Shown here piece after piece: positions 52,524 to 60,264 of a stretch of 64,000 bases of DNA. Under the pieces are notes generated by a model, which ran no database searches, was not told where the DNA came from, and saw only the letters and a program-made list of their open reading frames with translations. Positions within the stretch are counted from its first letter, which is position 1, and every line of letters begins with the position of its first letter. This stretch comes from an uncultured Bacteroidales bacterium. Lineage in GTDB: Bacteria > Bacteroidota > Bacteroidia > Bacteroidales > Paludibacteraceae. The stretch lies in assembly GCA_900316845.1 (NCBI GenBank), contig ONEG01000014.1:1-64000 (forward strand), given 5' to 3'. Made by a program: the position numbers and the translations under genes.

Positions 52524-53957
52524 ATGAAGACTATTAAATCAATTCTGATTGCAACTACCCTGGTATGCGCTACTGCTGTGTCGAGTCTGTCGGCACAGCA
52601 GGCAGCCCAGCCTGCCAAAGAACACCAATGGAAGGTAGCCGTAGGCGACTCCGTTATGATCAAGCGCGAGTGCGTAGAGTATCTGACCGGAGAGAGACCG
52701 TCCGTATGGGTGTGGGATAAAGTACATACTGTACGTCAGTTGGGTACCAAGCGTTTCCCCGAGGGTGTTCTGTTGATGAATATCTACTCGTGGATCTGCG
52801 AGGAGTGCTTGATTCCTGTAACTCATAATGAGCAGGAAGTAGCAGAACAGCCGAAGGAAGAGCCGAAAGCTCAACCTGTAGAACAACCAAAGGAAGAGCC
52901 TAAAGCAGAGCCAGTCAAAGAGGAGCCGGTAGTAGCGCCTGTTGTCGAGCCTGTTAAAGAGGAGCCGAAAGCGGAACCAAAGGCAGAGCCTGTTGAGGAG
53001 CCGAAAGAGGAAACTCCTGTAGAGGCTCAGAAGGAGGAGAAAACCGCTCAAACAAACCAAGGCGACTCCATCCACTCTCAGCAGAATTTCAAGCACAGCT
53101 ATGACCGCTTCACTATCGGTCTGCGCGGCGGTGCTGCAGGTTTGCTCCATAAGACCAAAGAAGGTAACTGGACTTGCGGTGGAGACGTAGTGCTCGATCT
53201 GCAATATGCACATTACTGGACCAAGGACGGTCGTCCTGTAGATCTGGGTATCATTACCGGCGTAGGTCTCGGCTATGCGCAGAGTAGTGTAAAATCGAGT
53301 GTGAACTCCACGCGTCCGGGTGTGGAAGACCTTGATGCCGCTAACCCGATGCATATTGATTATACGATCCGTGCAGACGAAGTGAAAGAGCACGATGGCC
53401 AGCTCCAGTTGGAGGTGCCGTTGATGTTCTCCTTGATTCACCAGAACGGTCTGTTCTTCAATGTCGGTCCGAAATTCATGCTTCCGGTATTCACTCCGTA
53501 CAAGCAAACGATTTCGAATAACCCGAACACTTTTGTGGAGGCATACTATCAGGAGACAGGCGTCCGCGTAACCAATGACGTGATCACAGGTCTTTTGGCT
53601 GAGGACAAATATACCAGCAAAGGTACGGACTACAAGAACAAATTCACCATCAACGTAATGCTGACGGCTGAGATCGGTTACGAGTGGATCCTGAAGAGCG
53701 GTAACTCGCTCGGTTTGGGAGCATATGCTAACTATAGCGTATATAACAGCTTCAAGAACAATCCGGAAGATCCTGCGACCGATCCGCTGATCCGTGTCGA
53801 GTCTGCTCCGTCCAGCACTTCGAACGCTGTGATTAACGTTAATCCGTTGACGGGAACGTATGCTTCGGGTCTGGGCTTCTTCGATGCAGGTGTGAAACTG
53901 GCATACCATTTCAACTTCCCGAAGAAACGTCAAAACAACGATTCCAAATTGTTCTAA
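52524..53957 (+). CDS. Outer-membrane beta-barrel protein with Pro/Glu/Lys linker
   Basis: The 477-residue product has a signal peptide (about 1-24, SSLSAQ), a small N-terminal domain (about 35-100, VGDSVMIKRECVEYL, WDKVHTVRQLG), a repeated PKEEPKAEPV-type linker (about 108-178) and a C-terminal barrel domain (about 190-465) with alternating aromatic strands and a C-terminal YHFNF. The linker is long enough to span periplasm, as in TonB-like proteins. The small domain recalls peptidoglycan-binding or LysM-like modules, though this is only a guess. Position directly after the 1,785-residue protein suggests that the barrel helps to export or hold it. Confidence 0.75.
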   Translation: MKTIKSILIATTLVCATAVSSLSAQQAAQPAKEHQWKVAVGDSVMIKRECVEYLTGERPSVWVWDKVHTVRQLGTKRFPEGVLLMNIYSWICEECLIPVTHNEQEVAEQPKEEPKAQPVEQPKEEPKAEPVKEEPVVAPVVEPVKEEPKAEPKAEPVEEPKEETPVEAQKEEKTAQTNQGDSIHSQQNFKHSYDRFTIGLRGGAAGLLHKTKEGNWTCGGDVVLDLQYAHYWTKDGRPVDLGIITGVGLGYAQSSVKSSVNSTRPGVEDLDAANPMHIDYTIRADEVKEHDGQLQLEVPLMFSLIHQNGLFFNVGPKFMLPVFTPYKQTISNNPNTFVEAYYQETGVRVTNDVITGLLAEDKYTSKGTDYKNKFTINVMLTAEIGYEWILKSGNSLGLGAYANYSVYNSFKNNPEDPATDPLIRVESAPSSTSNAVINVNPLTGTYASGLGFFDAGVKLAYHFNFPKKRQNNDSKLF

Positions 53958-53963
53958 AAACGT

Positions 53964-54767
53964 ATGACGATACTATGTATCGAAACTAGTACATCGGTTT
54001 GTTCGGCCGCCATCTGCAAGGATGGCGAGCCGATCAAGCAATGTATATCCTATGAGGGTAGCAACCACGCACGGTTGCTACCTCGCTATATAGAGGAACT
54101 GCTCTCGTTTGCTCGGGAGCAGGGACTCTCTATAGAGGCAGTAGCCCTCTCCGAAGGACCGGGTAGTTATACCGGTCTGCGTATCGGTACCTCGACCGCG
54201 AAGGGCTTATGCTACGGACTTAATATACCCTTGATTCCTATCCCGACCCTGGAGGTTCTCTGCGAAGCCGCCCAAAAGAATCTGTCTTCTGTCAGTCCGA
54301 AGGACGGTCTGTGTTCTGTTAGCGAAGCGGTCCTCGTTCCCATGATCGACGCCCGGCGGATGGAGGTCTATACGGCTATCTTTGATAGCGAGTTGAAAGA
54401 AGAAAGTCCAAAGTCGAAAGAACAACGGGTGCGTGCTGTCGTGGTCGAGAATGAGGAGTCGGTGCTCAGTCAGCAGGCTCAGCCTGCGGTCTGTGCTCTG
54501 TCAGCCGAAGGCGGTCTGGCAGCTGAGCGGTCTTATTTCTACTTCGGCGACGGGGCAGCGAAGTGCGCTAAGATATTTACGAAGCCTAACTGGCATTTCA
54601 TCCCTAATATCGTGCCGGAGGCGCAGTATATGGGGGCGTTAGTCGAAAGCGGAAAGTCGAAAGTAGAAAGTCGAAAGATGATCAGCGGGGCGGAACTGGC
54701 GTACTACGAGCCGTTCTATCTGAAAGAATTTATTGCCGCGCCGAGTCATGTCAAAGGTTTAAATTAG
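53964..54767 (+). CDS. tsaB: tRNA threonylcarbamoyladenosine biosynthesis protein TsaB
   Basis: The N-terminal half matches TsaB: ILCIETSTSVCSAA, NHARLLPRYIEELL, ALSEGPGSYTGLRIG and AKGLCYGL. TsaB is the non-catalytic partner of TsaD and TsaE in making t6A37. The protein is 267 residues, longer than the usual 220-230. The extra length lies in loops with repeated DNA: SPKSKEQRV (about 54,400-54,425) and SGKSKVESRKM (54642-54676). It starts 7 nt after the barrel gene. Confidence 0.88.
   Translation: MTILCIETSTSVCSAAICKDGEPIKQCISYEGSNHARLLPRYIEELLSFAREQGLSIEAVALSEGPGSYTGLRIGTSTAKGLCYGLNIPLIPIPTLEVLCEAAQKNLSSVSPKDGLCSVSEAVLVPMIDARRMEVYTAIFDSELKEESPKSKEQRVRAVVVENEESVLSQQAQPAVCALSAEGGLAAERSYFYFGDGAAKCAKIFTKPNWHFIPNIVPEAQYMGALVESGKSKVESRKMISGAELAYYEPFYLKEFIAAPSHVKGLN
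54642..54676 (+). repeat. In-frame GTCGAAA heptads in tsaB
   Basis: GTCGAAA, GCGGAAA, GTCGAAA, GTAGAAA, GTCGAAA. A shorter, weaker array lies at about 54,398-54,424. Confidence 0.95.
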
Positions 54768-54795
54768 AAGAAATCAGAGTCTAACCCTACGTACT

Positions 54796-54839
54796 GGTCG
54801 CGATGAGGTCGCGGGATGGTCGCGGGATGGTCGCGGGAT
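54796..54839 (+). repeat. 11-nt tandem repeat between tsaB and the porW-like gene
   Basis: GGTCGCGATGA followed by three exact GGTCGCGGGAT units. Confidence 0.95.
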
Positions 54840-54873
54840 TGGAGGCTAAAGGAAGGCAGAATAAGAGTTAAGA

Positions 54874-57492
54874 ATGCATAGAATACTCAAACATATATGT
54901 GTATCACGGTTAATCATTTTGGGATTAGCCGTAATCTCTTTTGTCTCTTGCTCTACCCAGAAAAACACATGGGCGACCCGGTCGTTCCATCAGACGAAAG
55001 TCAAATATAACATCCTTTATAACGGAAACATCGCGTATGACGAAGGCCTGAAGGCCATCCGCGATGCCAACACGGATGACTACAGCCGCGTGCTGTACCT
55101 CTATCCGGTGTCGAACCACACGGCGGCGCAGGCAGGGGCCTCGCAGATGGATAAGACCATCGATAAATGCCGTAAGTGCATCAAACTGCACTCTATCAAG
55201 TCGAAACCCAAACGTAACCCTAAAAAGGCGAACGATCCCAAATATAAACTCTGGCTGCAATCCGAAGAGTTCAACAAGAATATGGATCTGGCATGGCTGC
55301 GACTTGGTCAGGCGGAGTTCCATAAAGGCGATTTCCTCGGTGCCGTCAGTACCTTCAATTATATCATCAATCATTACCAGAACGATCCGGACATGATCGC
55401 GCAATGCCAGCTATGGGTGGCGCGCGCCTATGCGGAGTTAGGTTGGCAATACGAGGCGGAGGACATGCTCAACCGTGTGCAGATAGATGCCCTCAGCCGC
55501 AAGCATGCGAAGCTCTATTCCGCCGTCAAGGCCGATGTGCTCCTGCACGGAGAGCATTATCACGAAGCGATACCGTTTGTGAAGATCGCTCTGCCGCACG
55601 AGAAGCGGAAGATCTGCCGCCCGCGGTTCGCCTATGTCTTAGGCCAACTCTATGAGATGGAGGGTAAGAAAGATGATGCCATCAGCGCTTATAAGTCCGT
55701 CGTGCGTATGGCGCCGCCTAACGAGATGGATTTTAATGCGCGTATCCGCATGGCGGAGTTAGGAGGCAAGAACTCCTTGCGAAAGCTCCGTACGATGACC
55801 AAGCAGACGAAGTTCAAAGACCGCTTGGATCAGATCTACGGCGCAATGGGAAATATCTACTTATCCGTTCCGGATACCGCCAAAGCCTTGGAGATGTACG
55901 AGAAAGCGATTGCCGAATCGACCCAGGGCGGTACGGCGAAAGCTGCTATCCTCGTGCGCGCGGGAGATATCTATTTTGAACAACGCGCGTACGTGAACGC
56001 GCAGCCTTGCTACCGCGAAGCGGTGACCATCCTCACGGCGGAGAACAGCGATTATCCACGTATCCAGAAACGTTCCGAGGTCCTCGACGAACTCATCGTC
56101 TCTTATACCCAGGCGCAACTGCAGGACTCGCTGCAGAAACTCAGCCACATGACGGAAGCCGAGCAACGCGCTATCGTCGATAAGATCATCGCTGACCTCA
56201 TCGAGGCGGAGAAAGCCGACTCTGTCAAGCAGGCCGAAGAAGCACTCGCTATCGCCCGTGGCGATGACGGACCGCGGTCGGTCAATACAGCGAACATGTT
56301 AGGCGGTGGAGGAAACCAGAAAGCAGAGTGGTATTTCTATAACCCCCAGCTCGTCAAGCAAGGTCAGCAGGAATGGCGCCGCCGTTGGGGCACACGTCCG
56401 CTGGAGGATAACTGGAGGCGGAAGAACAAACAGGTCGTTATTAGTGATGAAATGAGCGCTGCGCTCAATGAGGAGAATGATGGAATGTCTGCGGACTCCT
56501 TAGCAACCGACTCCACGGCTGTACCCGCACCGAAGATAGAGACCGATACCCATAAGCCCGAGTATTACCTCCAGCAGATTCCGCGTACCGAGCAGGATTT
56601 TGCGGCAAGCGACAGCCTCTGGCGCGAAGCGATGGTGGCGCTCTATTATATCTACCGCGACAAGCTGGAGGACGAAGAGCTGGCGCAGGAGACCCTCCGT
56701 GCGCTCGATGCACGGTTCGGTAACCATCCTTCCGTATTGGCGATCCATGAGGATGAGAACCTCCGCGCGCTGCGCCATGACGAGGCGTATATAGCCCGAA
56801 TGAAGAAGATGTTAGCCGACCAGGACTCGCTCTATGCCGCTACTTATGCTGCTTATACCAAAGGTCAGTACGCCGAAGTCAAGGCGAATAAGAACTACAT
56901 GGAGACCACCTATCCGCAGAGCTCTCTGATGCCGCGGTTCCTGTTCCTCAATGCTGTCTCTGTAGCCAAGACCGAAGGACAACCGGCATTCATCGCCGAG
57001 CTGCAGAACCTCGTAGCGAACTATGGTTCGACGGAGTTAGGCACCATGGCAAAAGACATGCTCGCGATGATGGGGCAGGGTATGGAGAGCCAGAAAGGCG
57101 GCGCTACGTCGTCCCTGGCTGACATGCGCGGACAGGTAGAGGAGACACCCGAAGAACAAGAGGCGGCTGCACAGGAATGGAGCGAGGATCGCAAACAACC
57201 TTCTGTCGTCGTGCTGATACTGCCTCAGGCTTCCGAAGAGGCACTGAACGAACTCCTGTACGAAGTGGCACTGTTCAACTTCTCGCAGTTCCTCATCCGC
57301 GATTTCGACCTACAGAAGATGCCGGTATGGGGTGAGACATGCGCGCTGCGCGTCAGCGGTTTTGCAGATATGGATGAAGCAGAGTGGTGGATGGACCTCC
57401 TGCAGAAGAACACAGATATGCAAACAATCCTGCAGGGCAAACAAATAAAGGCAGTTACCGAAGTAAACCTGCCTTTGATTGTGGGGAAATAA
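54874..57492 (+). CDS. TPR lipoprotein of the type IX secretion system (PorW/SprE-like)
   Basis: The 872-residue protein has a lipoprotein signal with Cys26 (VISFVSC). Tetratricopeptide-like helical repeats fill about residues 125-400 (AWLRLGQAEFHKGDFLGAV, LWVARAYAELGWQYEAEDML, AYVLGQLYEMEGKKDDAI). The middle (NPQLVKQGQQEWRRRWGTRP then EDNWRR) is typical of PorW/SprE. SprE of Flavobacterium has a similar length. These lipoproteins are needed for T9SS secretion and link the core ring to PorN-type parts. Its presence fits the many predicted exported proteins just upstream. An alternative is a general TPR lipoprotein. Confidence 0.78.
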   Translation: MHRILKHICVSRLIILGLAVISFVSCSTQKNTWATRSFHQTKVKYNILYNGNIAYDEGLKAIRDANTDDYSRVLYLYPVSNHTAAQAGASQMDKTIDKCRKCIKLHSIKSKPKRNPKKANDPKYKLWLQSEEFNKNMDLAWLRLGQAEFHKGDFLGAVSTFNYIINHYQNDPDMIAQCQLWVARAYAELGWQYEAEDMLNRVQIDALSRKHAKLYSAVKADVLLHGEHYHEAIPFVKIALPHEKRKICRPRFAYVLGQLYEMEGKKDDAISAYKSVVRMAPPNEMDFNARIRMAELGGKNSLRKLRTMTKQTKFKDRLDQIYGAMGNIYLSVPDTAKALEMYEKAIAESTQGGTAKAAILVRAGDIYFEQRAYVNAQPCYREAVTILTAENSDYPRIQKRSEVLDELIVSYTQAQLQDSLQKLSHMTEAEQRAIVDKIIADLIEAEKADSVKQAEEALAIARGDDGPRSVNTANMLGGGGNQKAEWYFYNPQLVKQGQQEWRRRWGTRPLEDNWRRKNKQVVISDEMSAALNEENDGMSADSLATDSTAVPAPKIETDTHKPEYYLQQIPRTEQDFAASDSLWREAMVALYYIYRDKLEDEELAQETLRALDARFGNHPSVLAIHEDENLRALRHDEAYIARMKKMLADQDSLYAATYAAYTKGQYAEVKANKNYMETTYPQSSLMPRFLFLNAVSVAKTEGQPAFIAELQNLVANYGSTELGTMAKDMLAMMGQGMESQKGGATSSLADMRGQVEETPEEQEAAAQEWSEDRKQPSVVVLILPQASEEALNELLYEVALFNFSQFLIRDFDLQKMPVWGETCALRVSGFADMDEAEWWMDLLQKNTDMQTILQGKQIKAVTEVNLPLIVGK

Positions 57493-57504
57493 GCCATCCA
57501 TTTG

Positions 57505-57578
57505 TCGGGAAGACGTGATTCGAACACGCGACCTCCGGTCCCCCAGACCGTTGCGCTACCGGGCTGCGCCACTTCCCG
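57505..57578 (-). tRNA. tRNA-Pro (anticodon GGG)
   Basis: On the minus strand CGGGAAG (57578-57572) pairs with CTTCCCG (57512-57506). The D arm (GCGCAGCCCGGTAGCGC), anticodon loop TGGGGGA closed by CGGTC/GACCG, and T arm GTTCGAATC are complete. The discriminator is A (57505) and CCA is not encoded. Confidence 0.95.
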
Positions 57579-57605
57579 CCGCGTTCGTTTTTACGAAAGC
57601 GGGTG

Positions 57606-57637
57606 CAAAGGTACTGCTTTTTTCTGACATACGCAAA
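57606..57637 (-). promoter_or_regulatory. Promoter for tRNA-Pro
   Basis: On the minus strand TTTG 57637-57634 and TACCTTTG 57613-57606, starts 24 nt apart, with A-tract and GCAG in the spacer. It diverges from miaB. Confidence 0.85.
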
Positions 57638-57652
57638 TTTTTAGAGCATAAA

Positions 57653-59008
57653 ATGATAAAAAAATTTTATATTGAGACATACGGTTGCCAAATGAACGTC
57701 GCAGACAGCGAGGTTGTGGCGGCTATTTTGGAGACTACCGATGCGGAAATAACCGACCGGTGGGAGGATGCCGACATCATTCTCCTCAATACCTGTTCCA
57801 TCCGTGACAACGCCGAGCAGAAAGTCGGTGCCCGCCTCCGCGAGTTAAAAGCGCACTTGAAGAGTCGAAAGTCGAAAGTCGAAAGTCAAAAGACTATTAT
57901 CGGCGTCATCGGTTGCATGGCAGAGCGCATGGGGCAGGAGCTGATTGATACTTTCGGTGTGGATTTTGTTGCAGGACCGGACGCGTATCTCGATATCCCC
58001 AATCTCCTTGCCCAATGCGAGCAGGGACATAAGGCGATGAACGTGGAGCTCAGTACCACAGAGACCTACCGCCAGATCATCCCTTCGCGTATCGGACGCT
58101 CCATCAGCGGGTTTGTGTCCATCATGCGGGGTTGTAATAACTTCTGCTCCTACTGCGTCGTGCCTTATACCCGCGGACGCGAGCGCAGCCGAGACGTGGA
58201 GTCCATCCTCAATGAGGTACGTGACCTCCAATCGAAAGGCTATAAAGAAGTCACCCTCCTCGGCCAGAATGTCAATTCCTATCGCTACACTCCAATGGTA
58301 AATGGTACATGTGAAAATGGTACATGTATCGACTTTGCCGATCTTCTGGAGCTGGTAGCCGATGCCGTGCCGGACATGCGTATCCGTTTCACAACCTCCC
58401 ATCCCAAGGACATGTCCGACAAGACCCTCGAGGCCATCAGCCGCCATAAGAACCTCTGTAAGTTCATCCACCTGGCGGTGCAGTCGGGTTCGAACCATAT
58501 CCTCCAACTCATGAACCGCAAATATACCCGCGAGTGGTACTTGGACCGTATCGCTGCTATCCGGCGTATCCTGCCGACTGCAGCCATCAGTACGGATATC
58601 TTCTGCGGTTTCCATGACGAGACACTCGAGGATCACGCCCAGACGCTCTCTCTCATGCGCGAGGTGGGATTCGACTCCGCCTTCATGTTCAAGTACTCCG
58701 AGCGCCCCGGCACCTATGCGCATAAGCACCTGCCGGATAACATCCCCGAGGAGGAGAAAGTAAGGCGGCTCAATGAGATCATCGCGCTGCAGACCCAACT
58801 CTCTCTGGAGTCTAACCAACGGGAGATAGGCAAGACCGTGGAGGTACTCGTCGAGGGCTTCTCCAAACGCAGCCATGACGACATGTACGGACGGACGGAG
58901 CAGTACAAGACCGTCGTCTTCCCCCGTACCAACCAGAAGATCGGAGATCTCGTCAAAGTGACCATAAAAGAGGCATCTGCCGCTACTTTACGCGGAGAAA
59001 TAGCCTAA
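57653..59008 (+). CDS. miaB: tRNA-2-methylthio-N6-dimethylallyladenosine synthase
   Basis: The 451-residue product shows the methylthiotransferase N-domain (YGCQMNVADSE, NTCSIRDNAEQK, IGCMAERMGQEL) with its three cluster cysteines, the radical-SAM motif GCNNFCSYCVVPYTRGRE and a C-terminal TRAM domain. It adds the methylthio group to i6A37 of tRNA. The start at 57653 (MIKKFYIETYG) is chosen; the longer open frame upstream would run through the tRNA gene. Two repeat insertions (57864-57891 and 58294-58329) add the loops SRKSKVESQK and MVNGTCENGTC, the second just after a conserved GQNVNSYRY. Confidence 0.93.
   Translation: MIKKFYIETYGCQMNVADSEVVAAILETTDAEITDRWEDADIILLNTCSIRDNAEQKVGARLRELKAHLKSRKSKVESQKTIIGVIGCMAERMGQELIDTFGVDFVAGPDAYLDIPNLLAQCEQGHKAMNVELSTTETYRQIIPSRIGRSISGFVSIMRGCNNFCSYCVVPYTRGRERSRDVESILNEVRDLQSKGYKEVTLLGQNVNSYRYTPMVNGTCENGTCIDFADLLELVADAVPDMRIRFTTSHPKDMSDKTLEAISRHKNLCKFIHLAVQSGSNHILQLMNRKYTREWYLDRIAAIRRILPTAAISTDIFCGFHDETLEDHAQTLSLMREVGFDSAFMFKYSERPGTYAHKHLPDNIPEEEKVRRLNEIIALQTQLSLESNQREIGKTVEVLVEGFSKRSHDDMYGRTEQYKTVVFPRTNQKIGDLVKVTIKEASAATLRGEIA
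57864..57891 (+). repeat. In-frame GTCGAAA heptads in miaB
   Basis: GTCGAAA x3 and GTCAAAA. Same unit as in tsaB. Confidence 0.95.
58294..58329 (+). repeat. In-frame AATGGTA repeats in miaB
   Basis: AATGGTA x2, CATGTGAA, AATGGTA, CATGTATC. Related to the ATGGTACATG units before nadB. Confidence 0.85.
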
Positions 59009-59041
59009 AACAAAGAAATTTCGCATTTTTTTGCTAAAAAA

Positions 59042-59073
59042 TTTGGTTATGTCATAAAAAAGCAGTACTTTTG
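59042..59073 (+). promoter_or_regulatory. Promoter of the leader/greA unit
   Basis: TTTG 59042-59045 and TACTTTTG 59066-59073, starts 24 nt apart, with A-tract and GCAG in the spacer. Confidence 0.8.
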
Positions 59074-59112
59074 TACCGAAAACAAAATTTTCATAGTTAA
59101 GGTTTAGGTTTG

Positions 59113-59200
59113 ATGGCAATAGGAGGCTGTGAAGTTTCCTATTGTTTTTAAACCAAAGGGTTAAAAAGAAATAGGTCTTTTTTGGCCTATTGTTTTTTAG
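59113..59200 (+). promoter_or_regulatory. Candidate attenuator: two terminator-like hairpins and a 12-codon leader ORF
   Basis: Hairpin 1 pairs CAATAGGA 59117-59124 with TCCTATTG 59137-59144, then TTTTT. Hairpin 2 pairs AATAGGTC 59170-59177 with GGCCTATT 59184-59191, then GTTTTTT. The 3' arm of hairpin 1 can also pair with the 5' arm of hairpin 2, so the two are mutually exclusive. A small ORF, MAIGGCEVSYCF, runs through hairpin 1 (59113-59151). Confidence 0.55.
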
Positions 59201-59216
59201 ACAAAGCAAAAAAAAT

Positions 59217-59327
59217 ATGGAAAATACGGATCTTGTTTTTGACACTCCCTCTCTGCCGGATTTGACAGATATGGAGGAGGCTCGCAAAGCGATTATCGTC
59301 AGCGAGATTTTGAACCGAAAATATTAA
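59217..59327 (+). CDS. 36-residue small protein upstream of greA
   Basis: The ORF encodes MENTDLVFDTPSLPDLTDME followed by EARKAIIVSEILNRKY. The C-terminal segment matches my memory of a recurring (K/R)A-(V/I)IYSEILNRKY-type end of small Bacteroidales proteins. It lies after the attenuator-like leader and 12 nt before greA, so both probably share a transcript. Function unknown. Confidence 0.65.
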   Translation: MENTDLVFDTPSLPDLTDMEEARKAIIVSEILNRKY

Positions 59328-59339
59328 AACAGAAATACT

Positions 59340-59807
59340 ATGGCAGTAACCTACATGACCGCTGATGGTCTAAAGAAACTAAAAGAGGAAATCCAACAGT
59401 TGGAGACTGTGGAACGCCCGCGTATCATTGCCGCTATAGCAGAAGCGCGTGAGAAGGGCGATTTAAGTGAGAATGCAGAATACGATGCTGCGAAAGAGGC
59501 GCAGGGTGCGCTGGAGACGAAGATCGCTGTGCTGAAAGCCCGTCTGGCTGAGGCGCGCGTCCTCGATGCATCGGATATACGTACCGATGAGGTGCAGATC
59601 CTGACCAAGGTACGCGTGCGCATGGCGAACGGAATGGAGAAGACTTTCCATCTCGTTACCGAAGGAGAAGCGAACCTCGCGGAAGGAAAGATTTCCGTCA
59701 CCACCCCGATTGCAAAAGGTCTGATGGGAAAGAAAGTAGGAGAGATTGCGGAGATCCAAGTCCCCGCAGGTGTCCTCAAACTTGAGGTCCTCGAGATCAG
59801 CCTCTAA
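59340..59807 (+). CDS. greA: Transcription elongation factor GreA
   Basis: The 155-residue product has the N-terminal coiled coil (LKKLKEEIQQLETVERPRI, AREKGDLSENAEYDAAKEAQ) with the two acidic tip residues (D-x-x-E) that stimulate RNA polymerase cleavage, and the C-terminal FKBP-like domain (ISVTTPIAKGLMGKKVGE). It rescues backtracked polymerase. Length is standard (about 157). Confidence 0.93.
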   Translation: MAVTYMTADGLKKLKEEIQQLETVERPRIIAAIAEAREKGDLSENAEYDAAKEAQGALETKIAVLKARLAEARVLDASDIRTDEVQILTKVRVRMANGMEKTFHLVTEGEANLAEGKISVTTPIAKGLMGKKVGEIAEIQVPAGVLKLEVLEISL

Positions 59808-59827
59808 ATGACCAAATCGTAAATGTT

Positions 59828-60235
59828 ATGACTCTCTTTACTCGTATCATCAAAGGTGAGATCCCGAGCTACAAGGTAGCCGAGGACGACAAGCATTACG
59901 CTTTTCTGGACATCAATCCGCTCGTGAAGGGACATACGCTCGTCATCCCGAAGTTGGCGGAGCCGGAAGCAGATTATATCTTCGACCTGACGGACGAGCA
60001 GCTGCAAGGCCTGATCACGTTTGCGAAAAAAGTGGCGGTGGGAATCAAAGCCGCTACGGGTTGCAAACGCGTCGGTGTAGCTGTCTTGGGAATGGAGGTG
60101 AACCACGTGCATATCCACCTCGTACCGATGAACTCGGAGAAGGACATGCTCTTCACCAACCCCAAGCTCTCTCTCCCGGCAGAAGAGATGGCGATCATCG
60201 CCAACTCCATCGCCGAAGCGATAGAGAAGAAATAA
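59828..60235 (+). CDS. HIT-family nucleotide hydrolase
   Basis: The 135-residue protein has the histidine triad HVHIHLVP at about residues 97-104 and the N-terminal FTRIIKGEIPSYKV and FLDINPLVKGHTLVIPK segments typical of bacterial Hint-like proteins. It probably hydrolyses nucleoside phosphoramidates. The ATG follows an AAATG-type repeat at the greA stop. A terminator follows at once. Confidence 0.9.
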   Translation: MTLFTRIIKGEIPSYKVAEDDKHYAFLDINPLVKGHTLVIPKLAEPEADYIFDLTDEQLQGLITFAKKVAVGIKAATGCKRVGVAVLGMEVNHVHIHLVPMNSEKDMLFTNPKLSLPAEEMAIIANSIAEAIEKK

Positions 60236-60237
60236 AT

Positions 60238-60259
60238 AAAGCCCGCAACCGCGGGCTTT
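60238..60259. terminator. Bidirectional terminator
   Basis: AAAGCCCGC 60238-60246 pairs perfectly with GCGGGCTTT 60251-60259 over a 4-nt loop. It lies between convergent HIT and M13 genes and works in both directions. Confidence 0.92.
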
Positions 60260-60264
60260 ATTGT

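Noticed and set aside
52539..53933. Antisense open frame of 464 codons with many Leu/Phe/Arg
   Set aside because: It is the complement of the Pro/Glu/Lys linker and barrel gene; the LFRLLFxRL-like repeats mirror PKEEPK codons.
57479..57652. N-terminal extension of MiaB
   Set aside because: It runs antisense through a complete tRNA-Pro gene and its promoter.
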